Part shown: positions 7,102 to 15,193 of the stretch, one piece after another
Numbering within the stretch: position 1 is the stretch's first letter
How the letters are laid out: each line of letters starts with the position of its first letter
Source: Candidatus Bathyoplasma sp. NZ
GTDB lineage: Bacteria; Bacillota_I; Bacilli_A; MAG-NZ
Assembly: GCA_013332095.1 (NCBI GenBank)
Contig: JABENI010000011.1
Span: 62,001-126,000, forward strand
Direction: 5' to 3'
Length of the DNA stretch: 64,000 nt
Notes under the pieces: model-generated
Databases searched by the model: none
The model's input: only the letters and a program-made list of their open reading frames with translations
What the model was told of the DNA's origin: nothing
Program-made: the position numbers and the translations under genes

Positions 7102-9421
7102 ATTTTAATACTACATCAATAACTTCGTTAATATCCGAAACTGGTTTGATAATCAATTCCGCTAAAATGCTTTTGGGAATATCCTCTATATCTTTTTCAT
7201 TGGCCTTGGGAATAAGTATTTGTTTCAATCCAAATCGATGTGCTGCGATTGATTTTTCTTTCAATCCACCAATTGGTAAAATTTTACCGGTTAAAGTAAT
7301 TTCTCCAGTCATTCCAATCAAAGAATCTACTTTTCTTTTTGTCAATGCCGAAACAATAGCAGTGATCATCGTTACTCCAGCACTTGGACCATCTTTTGGT
7401 ACTGCTCCTTCAGGAACGTGAATATGAATGTCAATTTTTTTAAATATTTCATTGTCAATTCCATATTTTTCAGCATTGTGTTTAACAAAACTGAGTCCGG
7501 CATTGGCACTTTCTTTCATTACATCTCCAAGTTTACCAGTTAAAATTAATTTTCCGTTTCCTGGATAATCAGTAGCTTCAATTGCTAGTGTGTCACCGCC
7601 GTATTGAGTATAAGCTAAACCGTTAACTACTCCAATTTGGTCGATTGCATCTGTTTTATTATTAGTAAATATTGCTCTATCTAAATATTCAATTAAATTT
7701 TCACTGGTAACGTTAACTTTTTTAATTTTTTTTTCTAAAATATTTCTTATTCCACGTCTACAAATAGTTTGTATACATCTGTTTAACTGTCTAACTCCTG
7801 CTTCTCTGGTATAATTTCTAATTATATCCAGTAGACATTCATCAGAAATTTTAAATAATTTAGTTTCTAATCCGTGGTCTGCCAAACGCATAGGAATCAG
7901 ATGCTTTTTAGCAATCATTAACTTCTCTTCCTCAATATAAGAACCTAAATGAACAATCTCCATTCTATCTCTTAAAGGTGCAGGTATATTTTCAATGTAA
8001 TTTGCGGTTGCGATAAATAAAACTTGACTTAAATCGTACATTTCTTCTAAATAGTGGTCGCTAAAGTATTTATTTTGTTCTGGATCTAATACTTCTAACA
8101 TTGCACTAGCAGGATCACCTTTATAATGAGAACTCATTTTGTCGATTTCATCAATTAAAAATAATGGATTTATCACTTTTGCTTTTTTCATCTGTTGTAA
8201 AATTCTACCTGGCATAGCGCCAACATACGTACGACGGTGACCTCTAATCTCTGATTCATCTTTTACTCCACCTAAGGCAACTTTAATAAATTTTTTATTT
8301 AAAGCTTCTGCAATTCCTTTGGCCAAAGAAGTTTTCCCTACTCCTGGCGGTCCAATTAAACATAGAATAGTTTGGGGATTTTTTTTCGTTGCTACTTTTA
8401 CTGATAAATATTCGATGATTCTCTCTTTGACTTTTTCTAATCCTGAATGTCCCTCATCTAGCACTTCTTTACATTTTTTAATATCGTCGTTATCCATAGT
8501 TTTTTCCACCCATGGTAAATCAATTAAAAAATCAATATAACTTTTAATAACACCGCTTTCGGCGACATTATTAGGAATACTCTCATATCTACTCAATTCT
8601 TTTAAAGCAATAATTTCCATATTTTCCGGCATCTTTTTCTCTAAAATTTTAATTTTGAGCTCTTCGATTTCTGTTTCTTTTTTAACTTTATCTCCTAGTT
8701 CGTTATGAATAGCTTTAAGTTGTTCTCTTAAATAATATTCTTTTTGATTTTCATCAATGCTGTCTTTTACTGCTCTGGAAATTTTGCCTTCTAATCGTTT
8801 GATGTTTTTTTCTTTTTCAATATCCAAAACAAGAAAATTTAATCTTTCATTGATGGAATTTGTAAATAAATATTTAAGTTTATCATTTTCATCTGTTTTT
8901 AAATTATAGGCAATTACATTTATTAATTTTTCGCTTGTAACTCCACCTTGAATTGTTTCAACAACTTTTTTCCCATTAGTAAATATATAATTTTGATTTT
9001 CTAAAACTTCATCAACTAGCATTCTTACTAAAGCAATTTCTTCATCTAAATCACCTCTTAAAGGTTTTAACTCCGTAACATTAACATTTAAAAAGTTTTT
9101 TTCATCCAAATATTCTTCTATTTTTACCCTTTTTAAAATTCTTACTTTTACTTTGTAATTTCCATCTGGTAACTGTAACTTTGTGATTATTTTTCCAACT
9201 ACACCGATTTCGTGTAAGTTAGTTTTTATAATATTATCAATTAATGTTTCTTTTTGCATCAGTAATACTATTAAACTATCGCTTTTTTCAGATTCAATTA
9301 GAGCCGATATACTTTTATTTCTACCCACTTCTAATCTCATATCGTTATTAGGCAGTGCTGTTACTCCTCTAACCGCCATTGCTGGATAAATTCCGTTATA
9401 ATTTTTTTTCAAGTCTGACAA
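7100..9421 (-). CDS. lon: ATP-dependent Lon protease
   Basis: Cytoplasmic hexameric AAA+ serine protease that degrades damaged and regulatory proteins. The N-terminal substrate-binding domain is followed by the AAA+ module with Walker A GPPGVGKTS (near residue 355) and Walker B PLFLIDEIDKM. The Ser-Lys protease domain has KDGPSAGVTM (Ser) and GKILPIGGLKEKSIAA (Lys). The start is best placed at the TTG at 9421: GGAGGTGA lies five bases before it, and an ATG further upstream would overlap this ribosome site. That gives 773 residues, close to Bacillus LonA. clpX lies upstream and engB downstream, the conserved order. Confidence 0.97.
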   Translation of the reverse strand: MSDLKKNYNGIYPAMAVRGVTALPNNDMRLEVGRNKSISALIESEKSDSLIVLLMQKETLIDNIIKTNLHEIGVVGKIITKLQLPDGNYKVKVRILKRVKIEEYLDEKNFLNVNVTELKPLRGDLDEEIALVRMLVDEVLENQNYIFTNGKKVVETIQGGVTSEKLINVIAYNLKTDENDKLKYLFTNSINERLNFLVLDIEKEKNIKRLEGKISRAVKDSIDENQKEYYLREQLKAIHNELGDKVKKETEIEELKIKILEKKMPENMEIIALKELSRYESIPNNVAESGVIKSYIDFLIDLPWVEKTMDNDDIKKCKEVLDEGHSGLEKVKERIIEYLSVKVATKKNPQTILCLIGPPGVGKTSLAKGIAEALNKKFIKVALGGVKDESEIRGHRRTYVGAMPGRILQQMKKAKVINPLFLIDEIDKMSSHYKGDPASAMLEVLDPEQNKYFSDHYLEEMYDLSQVLFIATANYIENIPAPLRDRMEIVHLGSYIEEEKLMIAKKHLIPMRLADHGLETKLFKISDECLLDIIRNYTREAGVRQLNRCIQTICRRGIRNILEKKIKKVNVTSENLIEYLDRAIFTNNKTDAIDQIGVVNGLAYTQYGGDTLAIEATDYPGNGKLILTGKLGDVMKESANAGLSFVKHNAEKYGIDNEIFKKIDIHIHVPEGAVPKDGPSAGVTMITAIVSALTKRKVDSLIGMTGEITLTGKILPIGGLKEKSIAAHRFGLKQILIPKANEKDIEDIPKSILAELIIKPVSDINEVIDVVLK

Positions 9422-9530
9422 AAAAATCACCTCCATTTGTATATGATGCCATATTTAATTATAAATTACAATAAATAACTTATTATTTATTATACTACAA
9501 AAAGAAATAAAAGCCATAAATAAGATTAAT

Positions 9531-10706
9531 TTATGCGCTTATAACTTTTGTGTTTTTTTGTAAATACTTCTGAGTGTCCTGTTCGGTGATTATTATAGAT
9601 TTGTTTTCAAACTTAGCTGTATCAAACATAATGTCTAACATTAGTTCTTCAAAAATCATTCTAATTCCACGTGCACCTAACTTACTTTTATAAGCGTAAT
9701 CTGCTATCAACTCTAGTGCTTTATCTTCAAAATTTAAGTTTGAATTATCAAATTCAAATATTTTTTGATATTGTTTTAAAATACTATTTTTAGGCTCAGT
9801 AATAATTTTCAAGATATCTTCTCTACTCAATTCGTGTAAAGTCGTTAAAATCGGTAACCTTCCTACAAATTCAGGAATCATTCCATAGTTTATAATTGCT
9901 TCGTGATCAATTTTTACTTTTTCTTTTTTAGAAACAGTTTTATTAAAACCAACACTCATTTTATTAGTTATCATCTCTTCAATTCCGAAAAACGCTCCTC
10001 CACAAATAAATAAAATATTTGAAGTATCAACTTTTATATATTCTTGGTTAGGATGTTTTCTTCCTCCTTTAGGAGGTACATTTACCGAACTTCCTTCTAA
10101 AATTTTTAAAAGTGCTTGTTGAACACCTTCTCCGGAAACATCTCTTGTAATTGAGGGATTTGATCCTTTTTTAGCAATTTTATCAATTTCATCAATATAT
10201 ACAATTCCTTTTTCTGCTTTTGCCACATCAAAATCTGCTTTTTGTAAAAGTCTCAATAAAATATTTTCTACATCCTCACCTACATATCCAGCTTCAGTAA
10301 TGCTAGTAGCATCTGCAATAGCAAAGGGAACGTTTAAAATTTCAGCTAATTTTTTAGCAATTAATGTTTTTCCACAACCGGTATTACCGACCATTAAAAT
10401 ATTGCTTTTTTCAATAATTAAATTGTCTTTACTGTTATTTAAAATACGTTTATAGTGATTATAACTAGCAACAGCTAATGTTTTTTTTACATTTTCTTGA
10501 CCAATCACGTGTTCATTTAGTCTGTTAAAAATTTCAATAGGTTTGGGAATAACAAAGTCGGTTTCAACATCAGAATTATTTTCATAAATAATTTCATGGC
10601 ATAACTCAATGCAATCATTACAAATATAAACTTCTTTTCCAGAAACTACTTTTTTAAATTCCTCAATACTCCTTCCACAAAAAGAACACATTATTTTTTT
10701 ATTCAT
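9531..10706 (-). CDS. clpX: ATP-dependent Clp protease ATP-binding subunit ClpX
   Basis: Unfoldase that feeds substrates to ClpP. The N-terminal zinc-binding domain shows C7, C10, C29 and C32. The AAA+ module shows [15 protein letters not shown] (Walker A), [11 protein letters not shown] (Walker B) and the GYVGEDVE pore-loop motif. The sensor stretch [14 protein letters not shown] is near the C-terminus. The ATG at 10706 is preferred because GGAGGT is six bases upstream, giving 391 residues; the standard length is about 420. The gene has its own upstream region with no obvious CtsR operator. lon follows after about 110 bases. Confidence 0.97.
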   Translation of the reverse strand: MNKKIMCSFCGRSIEEFKKVVSGKEVYICNDCIELCHEIIYENNSDVETDFVIPKPIEIFNRLNEHVIGQENVKKTLAVASYNHYKRILNNSKDNLIIEKSNILMVGNTGCGKTLIAKKLAEILNVPFAIADATSITEAGYVGEDVENILLRLLQKADFDVAKAEKGIVYIDEIDKIAKKGSNPSITRDVSGEGVQQALLKILEGSSVNVPPKGGRKHPNQEYIKVDTSNILFICGGAFFGIEEMITNKMSVGFNKTVSKKEKVKIDHEAIINYGMIPEFVGRLPILTTLHELSREDILKIITEPKNSILKQYQKIFEFDNSNLNFEDKALELIADYAYKSKLGARGIRMIFEELMLDIMFDTAKFENKSIIITEQDTQKYLQKNTKVISA

Positions 10707-10801
10707 TTGCACACCTCCGCTTTATTATTATTTGAACATATATAAAAAATATTCTGAATAATGATAAAATAAACTTACAAAATTCTACCTTTTTGATAAA
10801 A

Positions 10802-10827
10802 AAACTCGTGCTATTCAGCACAAGTTT
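10802..10827 (-). terminator. Terminator after hpf
   Basis: Arms AAACT-C-GTGCT and AGCAC-A-AGTTT flank a four-base loop, with a T-rich stretch on the minus strand. It lies directly after the hpf stop at 10836. Confidence 0.8.
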
Positions 10828-10835
10828 CTTTTATA

Positions 10836-11387
10836 TTAACTAGTTTCAATTAATGCATAGTCTCCATCATCTCTTACATAAAGTATTGAAGTTAAGTTAT
10901 TTTCTTCATTAACAAACAGATAGAAATCATGACCAATTAATTCTATATTTGAGATTGCCTCTGCTATTGTCATTGATGTTAAAGATAAACTTTTCTTCTT
11001 AACAATATTTTTAGCTATGAACTCTCTTTCTAAAGCATCTTCTTCCTCTTTTTTAACATTAAAGTAATCTTTGTCTCCACCTCTATTTTTTACAAATTGG
11101 TTTATTTTCCCTTTATGTTTTTTGATTTGTCTTTCTAACTTATCTACACTTACATCAAGTGCAGAATAAATAGTGTTTTCCGATACTTCCACTCTCAAAT
11201 CAAAATATTTTGATGGAATACTAACTTCAACTTTATGATGATCCTTGTAAACTTTACACACCACTCTTACTTTAAGTTTTTCTCCGTTGCTAAAGTATTT
11301 TTCGATTTTACTGATTTTATCTTCTGCATAGTTTTTCATTGCTTCAGTGATTTTTAACCCATTTTTTCCCACTACTTCTATCAACAT
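10836..11387 (-). CDS. hpf: Long-form ribosome hibernation promoting factor
   Basis: Stabilises inactive 70S ribosomes and promotes 100S dimers in stationary phase. The first 95 residues form the S30AE/YfiA domain (start MLIEVVGKNGLKITEAMKNYAEDKI). The last 55 residues (IAKNIVKKKSLSLTSMTIAEAISNIELIGHDFYLFVNEE) are the dimerising C-terminal domain of the long form. At 183 residues it fits the Firmicutes type. GAGGTGA lies upstream of the ATG. It is followed by its own terminator. Confidence 0.95.
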   Translation of the reverse strand: MLIEVVGKNGLKITEAMKNYAEDKISKIEKYFSNGEKLKVRVVCKVYKDHHKVEVSIPSKYFDLRVEVSENTIYSALDVSVDKLERQIKKHKGKINQFVKNRGGDKDYFNVKKEEEDALEREFIAKNIVKKKSLSLTSMTIAEAISNIELIGHDFYLFVNEENNLTSILYVRDDGDYALIETS

Positions 11388-11442
11388 AAATTCTCACCTC
11401 TTTCTATTATATTATAACCTATATACCAATAAATGTAAATAA

Positions 11443-11745
11443 TTACAAGTATGTATTAATATATTTTTCACAAATTTCAAAATCTGTCCTCAAGAGGATA
11501 ATTTTTTGATAATCTTCAAAAAAATTTTCTAATGAATAAAGTTCTAATTCATTTTCAATAATTATTTTCAAATAATCATTGTCTTTTATTTTTAATAAAT
11601 ATTTTAGCGGACACTTAGTGTCCACAGTATAAAATATTGTCATTCCTACAAAAAAATAACTAATTTTATAACATTTTTGACAAGTATCAGAAATTTCAAA
11701 GATATTTTTAAAAGTTCGGCTTATTTTTTTTAAACATATTTCCAA
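11443..11745 (-). CDS. Unknown small protein, 100 residues
   Basis: The frame starts with a TTG at 11745, preceded by AGGAGG at about eight bases. The product is 100 residues, rich in Ile, Leu, Lys and Glu, with several Cys (CQKCYK near residue 22, and Cys around 45 and 93). I recognise no domain. The Cys pair could bind metal but no second pair is close. It lies just upstream of hpf in the same direction. In Bacillus a competence gene (comFC) occupies a similar place, but this protein does not look like ComFC. Confidence 0.6.
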   Translation of the reverse strand: MEICLKKISRTFKNIFEISDTCQKCYKISYFFVGMTIFYTVDTKCPLKYLLKIKDNDYLKIIIENELELYSLENFFEDYQKIILLRTDFEICEKYINTYL

Positions 11746-11776
11746 TTTTGTTTCCTCCTAGTAATATTTTTACTAC

Positions 11777-12664
11777 TCAATCGCTTTTTACTTTTTTAGA
11801 AAAGTTTATATTCATTAAGACTATTGAGGTAATTACAAGAGATCCACCTATCATTATTTTTGCTGTCAGTGGTTCTAATCCCAACAAAATAGAAAAGAGC
11901 GCTCCAAAAAGCCCTTCAGTTGCAAAAATGATTCCAATTTTTGGTGGACTGATATTTCTCTGTGCTCTAGATTGCAATATAAAACATAGCGAAGTACTAA
12001 AAATCCCTAAATATAAAACAGCGGGTATTGCTACTTGAAGGTCAATACTATTTAATGGTGTTTTATCAAATAATAACATTGAAACAGTCGATAGGATAGC
12101 GACAACTGAAATTTGAATAAAAGTTGTTATCTTAGGATCATTATCTTTTACGATATATCCTAAATAGACAATGTGCACGGCAAAGGCAAAAGCACATAAA
12201 AACATATAACTATCACCGATGTTAAATTTAAAGTTATTCTCACTAGAAAGCGTTAAAATAGAAACGCCGATGAAACTTAAAAACGCCAAAAAGATAATTT
12301 TAATTTTTGGTCTTTTTTTGGTAGCAAACCAGACTACAAAAGGAACAATTACCACATTTGTCGAAGTGATAAAAGCACTGTTTGAGACCGTTGTTAACGA
12401 TTGACCATAAGTCTGAGCATAAAAACCTACAGTTAATATTATTCCCGCAATAATTCCGTGTTTTAGTTCTCTTTGAGTAATTTTTTTAAAATCTTTAAAC
12501 ATAAAAAGAGCCATCGTAAGGGTGGCGATAATAAATCTAGTTGCGGTTAGCACCAGCGGACTCATATTCGCATTAATCGCATATTCAGTAACCACGAATC
12601 CCGTTCCCCAAATTAGCGTTACCAAAACTATTATCATTTCATCTTTTAAAATTTTTTTTGTCAT
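11777..12664 (-). CDS. EamA/DMT-family permease
   Basis: A 295-residue integral membrane protein with about ten transmembrane helices in two related halves, the EamA (drug/metabolite transporter) layout. The start MTKKILKDEMIIVLVTLIWGTGFVVTEYAI, with WG in the first helix, is typical. The second half repeats with SLCFILQSRAQRNISPPKIGIIFATEGLFGAL. Substrate cannot be read from the sequence; relatives export amino acids or metabolites. GAGGAAA precedes the ATG. It lies between a Nudix hydrolase and the 100-residue unknown protein, all on the minus strand. Confidence 0.9.
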   Translation of the reverse strand: MTKKILKDEMIIVLVTLIWGTGFVVTEYAINANMSPLVLTATRFIIATLTMALFMFKDFKKITQRELKHGIIAGIILTVGFYAQTYGQSLTTVSNSAFITSTNVVIVPFVVWFATKKRPKIKIIFLAFLSFIGVSILTLSSENNFKFNIGDSYMFLCAFAFAVHIVYLGYIVKDNDPKITTFIQISVVAILSTVSMLLFDKTPLNSIDLQVAIPAVLYLGIFSTSLCFILQSRAQRNISPPKIGIIFATEGLFGALFSILLGLEPLTAKIMIGGSLVITSIVLMNINFSKKVKSD

Positions 12665-12683
12665 TTTTTCCTCGTTATTCCAA

Positions 12684-13259
12684 TTAATATTTTTTTATTA
12701 TCTCATTCAATATTTTATTTATTACTCCACTGTTGTTTTTAAATAAATATCTCATTAAGCAGGAATAAGCATTATTATCGATAATTTTATCTTCCTTTAA
12801 ATAGTCCAATAGTTGGTTGAATTTAACTTCCACTATTTCGATTTCTTCATCAATATCTAGCTTTTGTTGACTCGGCTCACCTTCAACCACTGCTAAAAAG
12901 TAATAAATTTTTTCATTGGTAAAACCTGGTGAAGTGTAACCACTTCCTAATTCTTCCAGATAACTTGTCTGATAGCCTGTTTCTTCTTTTACTTCTCTAA
13001 TCGCTGTAGCTTTGAGGTTTTTATCAGTTTCATCCATTATTCCAGCTGGAAATCCATGGACAATACTTTCAGAACCTGCTCGGTACTCCTTAGTTAAAAT
13101 TACCGTTTCTTTCGTCTTGTTAATAGTTAAAATAACTGCTGCTGGTTTTTTGTAAACTACCTCTCTAATAATAGTATTATCTATAGTTTCCAGTGTTTGT
13201 CTTTCTACTTTAAATATTTTCCCTTCAAAACGGCTTTCTCTTTTTATAATTTTATACAT
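12684..13259 (-). CDS. Nudix hydrolase, ADP-ribose pyrophosphatase type
   Basis: Hydrolyses a nucleoside diphosphate linked to another group, most likely ADP-ribose. The Nudix box is complete: G-x5-E-x7-REVKEETGY starts at GIMDETDKNL. A conserved proline lies 16-17 residues after the box (GSGYTSPGF), as in ADP-ribose pyrophosphatases. The ATG at 13259 is chosen because AAGGAG precedes it by six bases; an upstream in-frame ATG has no ribosome site. Length 191. It heads a short run with the EamA permease. Confidence 0.9.
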   Translation of the reverse strand: MYKIIKRESRFEGKIFKVERQTLETIDNTIIREVVYKKPAAVILTINKTKETVILTKEYRAGSESIVHGFPAGIMDETDKNLKATAIREVKEETGYQTSYLEELGSGYTSPGFTNEKIYYFLAVVEGEPSQQKLDIDEEIEIVEVKFNQLLDYLKEDKIIDNNAYSCLMRYLFKNNSGVINKILNEIIKKY

Positions 13260-13500
13260 AAAAGACTCCTTATATAACTCTGTCATAATTTTAACACAAA
13301 AGATATAATATTAAATAATTTTATAAATTTTTAAATATCCTTTATAAAATCATTTCATTTAGCATATAATTTTATGTATACAACAAAAAGCTAAATCACA
13401 CCTTTTCAATAATTTTAGATGTTTTAAGATAAATTTCCTTAAATTGTTTTGCGAAAACGATAAGTAGTAGCACAAATTAAAAGTTATTTTGTTTTTTGGA

Positions 13501-13528
13501 TTGTATATTGACAATTTTATGGTATAAT
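13501..13528 (+). promoter_or_regulatory. Promoter of the NCS2/AzgA permease gene
   Basis: A perfect TATAAT (13523-13528) stands about 30 bases before the ATG at 13558, with a weak TTGTAT -35 at 16 bases' spacing. GAGGAGG at 13541-13547 is the ribosome site. No purine riboswitch fold was seen in the 298-base gap upstream; the rest of that gap (13260-13500) is AT-rich and featureless to me. Confidence 0.6.
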
Positions 13529-13557
13529 TAAACATATTAAGAGGAGGAAAAAAAAAT

Positions 13558-14886
13558 ATGAAAAAGTTTTTATATGATTATTTTAAGCTTAGTGAAAAAA
13601 ACACTGATATTAAAACCGAATTATTAGCAGGATTAACTACTTTCTTAGCAATGGCTTATATCTTAGCTGTCAATGCAAGCGTTTTAAGTACTGAGGGAAC
13701 TGGAATGGACTTTAAGGCTGTTTTGACTGCAACCGCTATCGCAGCAATCGTCGGAACTTTAATTATGGGATTGGTAGCAAACTTCCCCATAGCATTAGCT
13801 CCAGGGATGGGAATAAACGCCTTTTTCACCTATACCATTATATTTACATTTGGATTCACATGGCAACAAGCGTTAGCAGCAACATTTGTAGCCGGGATTA
13901 TATTCTTACTTTTATCGCTTTCAGGAGTTAGAGAAGCGGTAATAAATGCAATTCCTAATGACTTGAAATATGCCATAGGTGGAGGAATAGGATTATTTAT
14001 AGCGTATATTGGATTGAAACATTCAGGATTAATTGTATTAAAGTCAACTCATCCAGAATTAAGCCTTCTAGGTGAAGGAGCTACTCAATTTGATCCTATC
14101 CTAGCATTAATTGGATTAGCTATAACGGCAGTTTTATACATCCGAAAATTTAAAGGGGCTATCTTCTATGGGATTATAGCTACTAGTGTTATCGGAATGT
14201 TTCTTGGTAATGTTCCTTTACCAACAGATATTTTTGCATGGCCAGCACCTCCACCATTTGGAGCCTTTCTAGAAGGATTTAAAGGTCTAGGTGATGTTGG
14301 TTACATTGAATTCGGAATAGTAGTATTCTCACTATTATTCGTTGATTTCTTTGATACTGCTGGAACGTTAGTTTCCGTAGGAGAAGCAGCCGATTTACTT
14401 GATGAAAACGGAATTCTCAAAGATTCATCTAAAGCATTATTAGCAGATTCAACTGCAACAGTAGTAGGGGCAATAGTTGGTACTTCAAGTACTACTTCAT
14501 TTATTGAATCGTTAGCTGGAATTGAAGCTGGAGGTAGAACTGGATTAACTGCTGTTTCTACAGCGTTCTTCTTCTTTATCTTCTTGTTCTTATCACCACT
14601 TCTAAGTGTAATTACGGATGCAGTTACTGCTCCTGCCTTAATCTTTGTAGGTGTGTTAATGGCTGGACAATTGAAAAGAATCGAATGGGAAAAAATTGAA
14701 ATTGCTTTCCCAGCATTTATAACATTAATATTTATGCCTTTGACTTTCTCAATTGCAAACGGTATTGCATTTGGATTCGTAGCTTACACCTTGAGTATGG
14801 TAGCAGCAGGTAAAGCTAAAAAAATATCACCACTGATGTGGGGATTAACAGCAGTGTTCTTCGTATATTTCTATACGTTGTTATAA
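13558..14886 (+). CDS. NCS2-family (AzgA-type) purine permease
   Basis: A 442-residue membrane protein with 13-14 helices that imports purine bases (adenine, guanine or hypoxanthine) by proton symport. Features of the AzgA subfamily are TELLAGLTTFLAMAYILAVN at the N-terminus, PGMGINAFFTYT, the FVDFFDTAGTLVSVGEAA block and GTSSTTSFIESLAGIEAGGRTG. PbuG and PbuO of Bacillus belong to the same group. It is transcribed alone from a clear TATAAT promoter and ends at a strong terminator. The exact base transported is not determined. Confidence 0.92.
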   Translation: MKKFLYDYFKLSEKNTDIKTELLAGLTTFLAMAYILAVNASVLSTEGTGMDFKAVLTATAIAAIVGTLIMGLVANFPIALAPGMGINAFFTYTIIFTFGFTWQQALAATFVAGIIFLLLSLSGVREAVINAIPNDLKYAIGGGIGLFIAYIGLKHSGLIVLKSTHPELSLLGEGATQFDPILALIGLAITAVLYIRKFKGAIFYGIIATSVIGMFLGNVPLPTDIFAWPAPPPFGAFLEGFKGLGDVGYIEFGIVVFSLLFVDFFDTAGTLVSVGEAADLLDENGILKDSSKALLADSTATVVGAIVGTSSTTSFIESLAGIEAGGRTGLTAVSTAFFFFIFLFLSPLLSVITDAVTAPALIFVGVLMAGQLKRIEWEKIEIAFPAFITLIFMPLTFSIANGIAFGFVAYTLSMVAAGKAKKISPLMWGLTAVFFVYFYTLL

Positions 14887-14920
14887 AAAGAATAGAAAAT
14901 ATTTCAATACAAACAAATTA

Positions 14921-14947
14921 AAAAAGGGCGTATTTTAAGCCCTTTTT
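14921..14947 (+). terminator. Terminator after the purine permease gene (works on both strands)
   Basis: AAAAAGGGC and GCCCTTTTT with a nine-base loop and a T-run. It also lies four bases beyond the stop of the convergent 52-codon gene at 14951, so it can serve both. Confidence 0.88.
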
Positions 14948-14950
14948 CAT

Positions 14951-15109
14951 TTAGATCATATCTCTTAACCAACGCATTGCTTTTTCGTCAGATTTTAAAA
15001 CTTTTTTTAAACCTTTTTCTATTTTTTCATTATTTTTACCTTCATATAATTTAGCAACAGCTATTGTTGAAGCTGCTCCTATTACCATGTATGTTATTGC
15101 TGCTCTCAA
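14951..15109 (-). CDS. Small protein with hydrophobic N-terminus, 52 residues (possibly YrzQ/DUF3918-like)
   Basis: A TTG at 15109, preceded by GAGGTG at six bases, opens 52 codons ending in TAA. The product starts with one short hydrophobic helix (AAITYMVIGAASTIAVAKL). It continues as a charged tail, with KIEKGLKKVLKSDEKAMRWL. It follows recD2, and in Bacillus a small protein of similar build (YrzQ) lies near recD2 and mnmA, so a YrzQ-like identity is possible but unproven. The ribosome site and the shared terminator support a real gene. Confidence 0.6.
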   Translation of the reverse strand: MRAAITYMVIGAASTIAVAKLYEGKNNEKIEKGLKKVLKSDEKAMRWLRDMI

Positions 15110-15193
15110 TATAAACACCTCATTCCAAAATAATTTTAATTTAGGTCAATATTATTTTACCCAATATTATCAAAAAAATTATTGTTAAATCTT

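Noticed and set aside
9437-9530. CtsR operator before lon
   Set aside because: No tandem GGTCAAA-type heptads were found between clpX and lon or upstream of clpX.
11443-11745. ComFC identity for the gene before hpf
   Set aside because: Position is suggestive, but the phosphoribosyltransferase motif and the N-terminal Cys pattern of ComFC are absent.
11748-12038. Plus-strand frame opposite the EamA permease
   Set aside because: Shadow of the minus-strand membrane protein; no ribosome site and no recognisable product.
13260-13557. Purine riboswitch or T-box before the purine permease
   Set aside because: A short stretch near 13455 looks slightly T-box-like, but neither the T-box core nor purine-aptamer loops are present.
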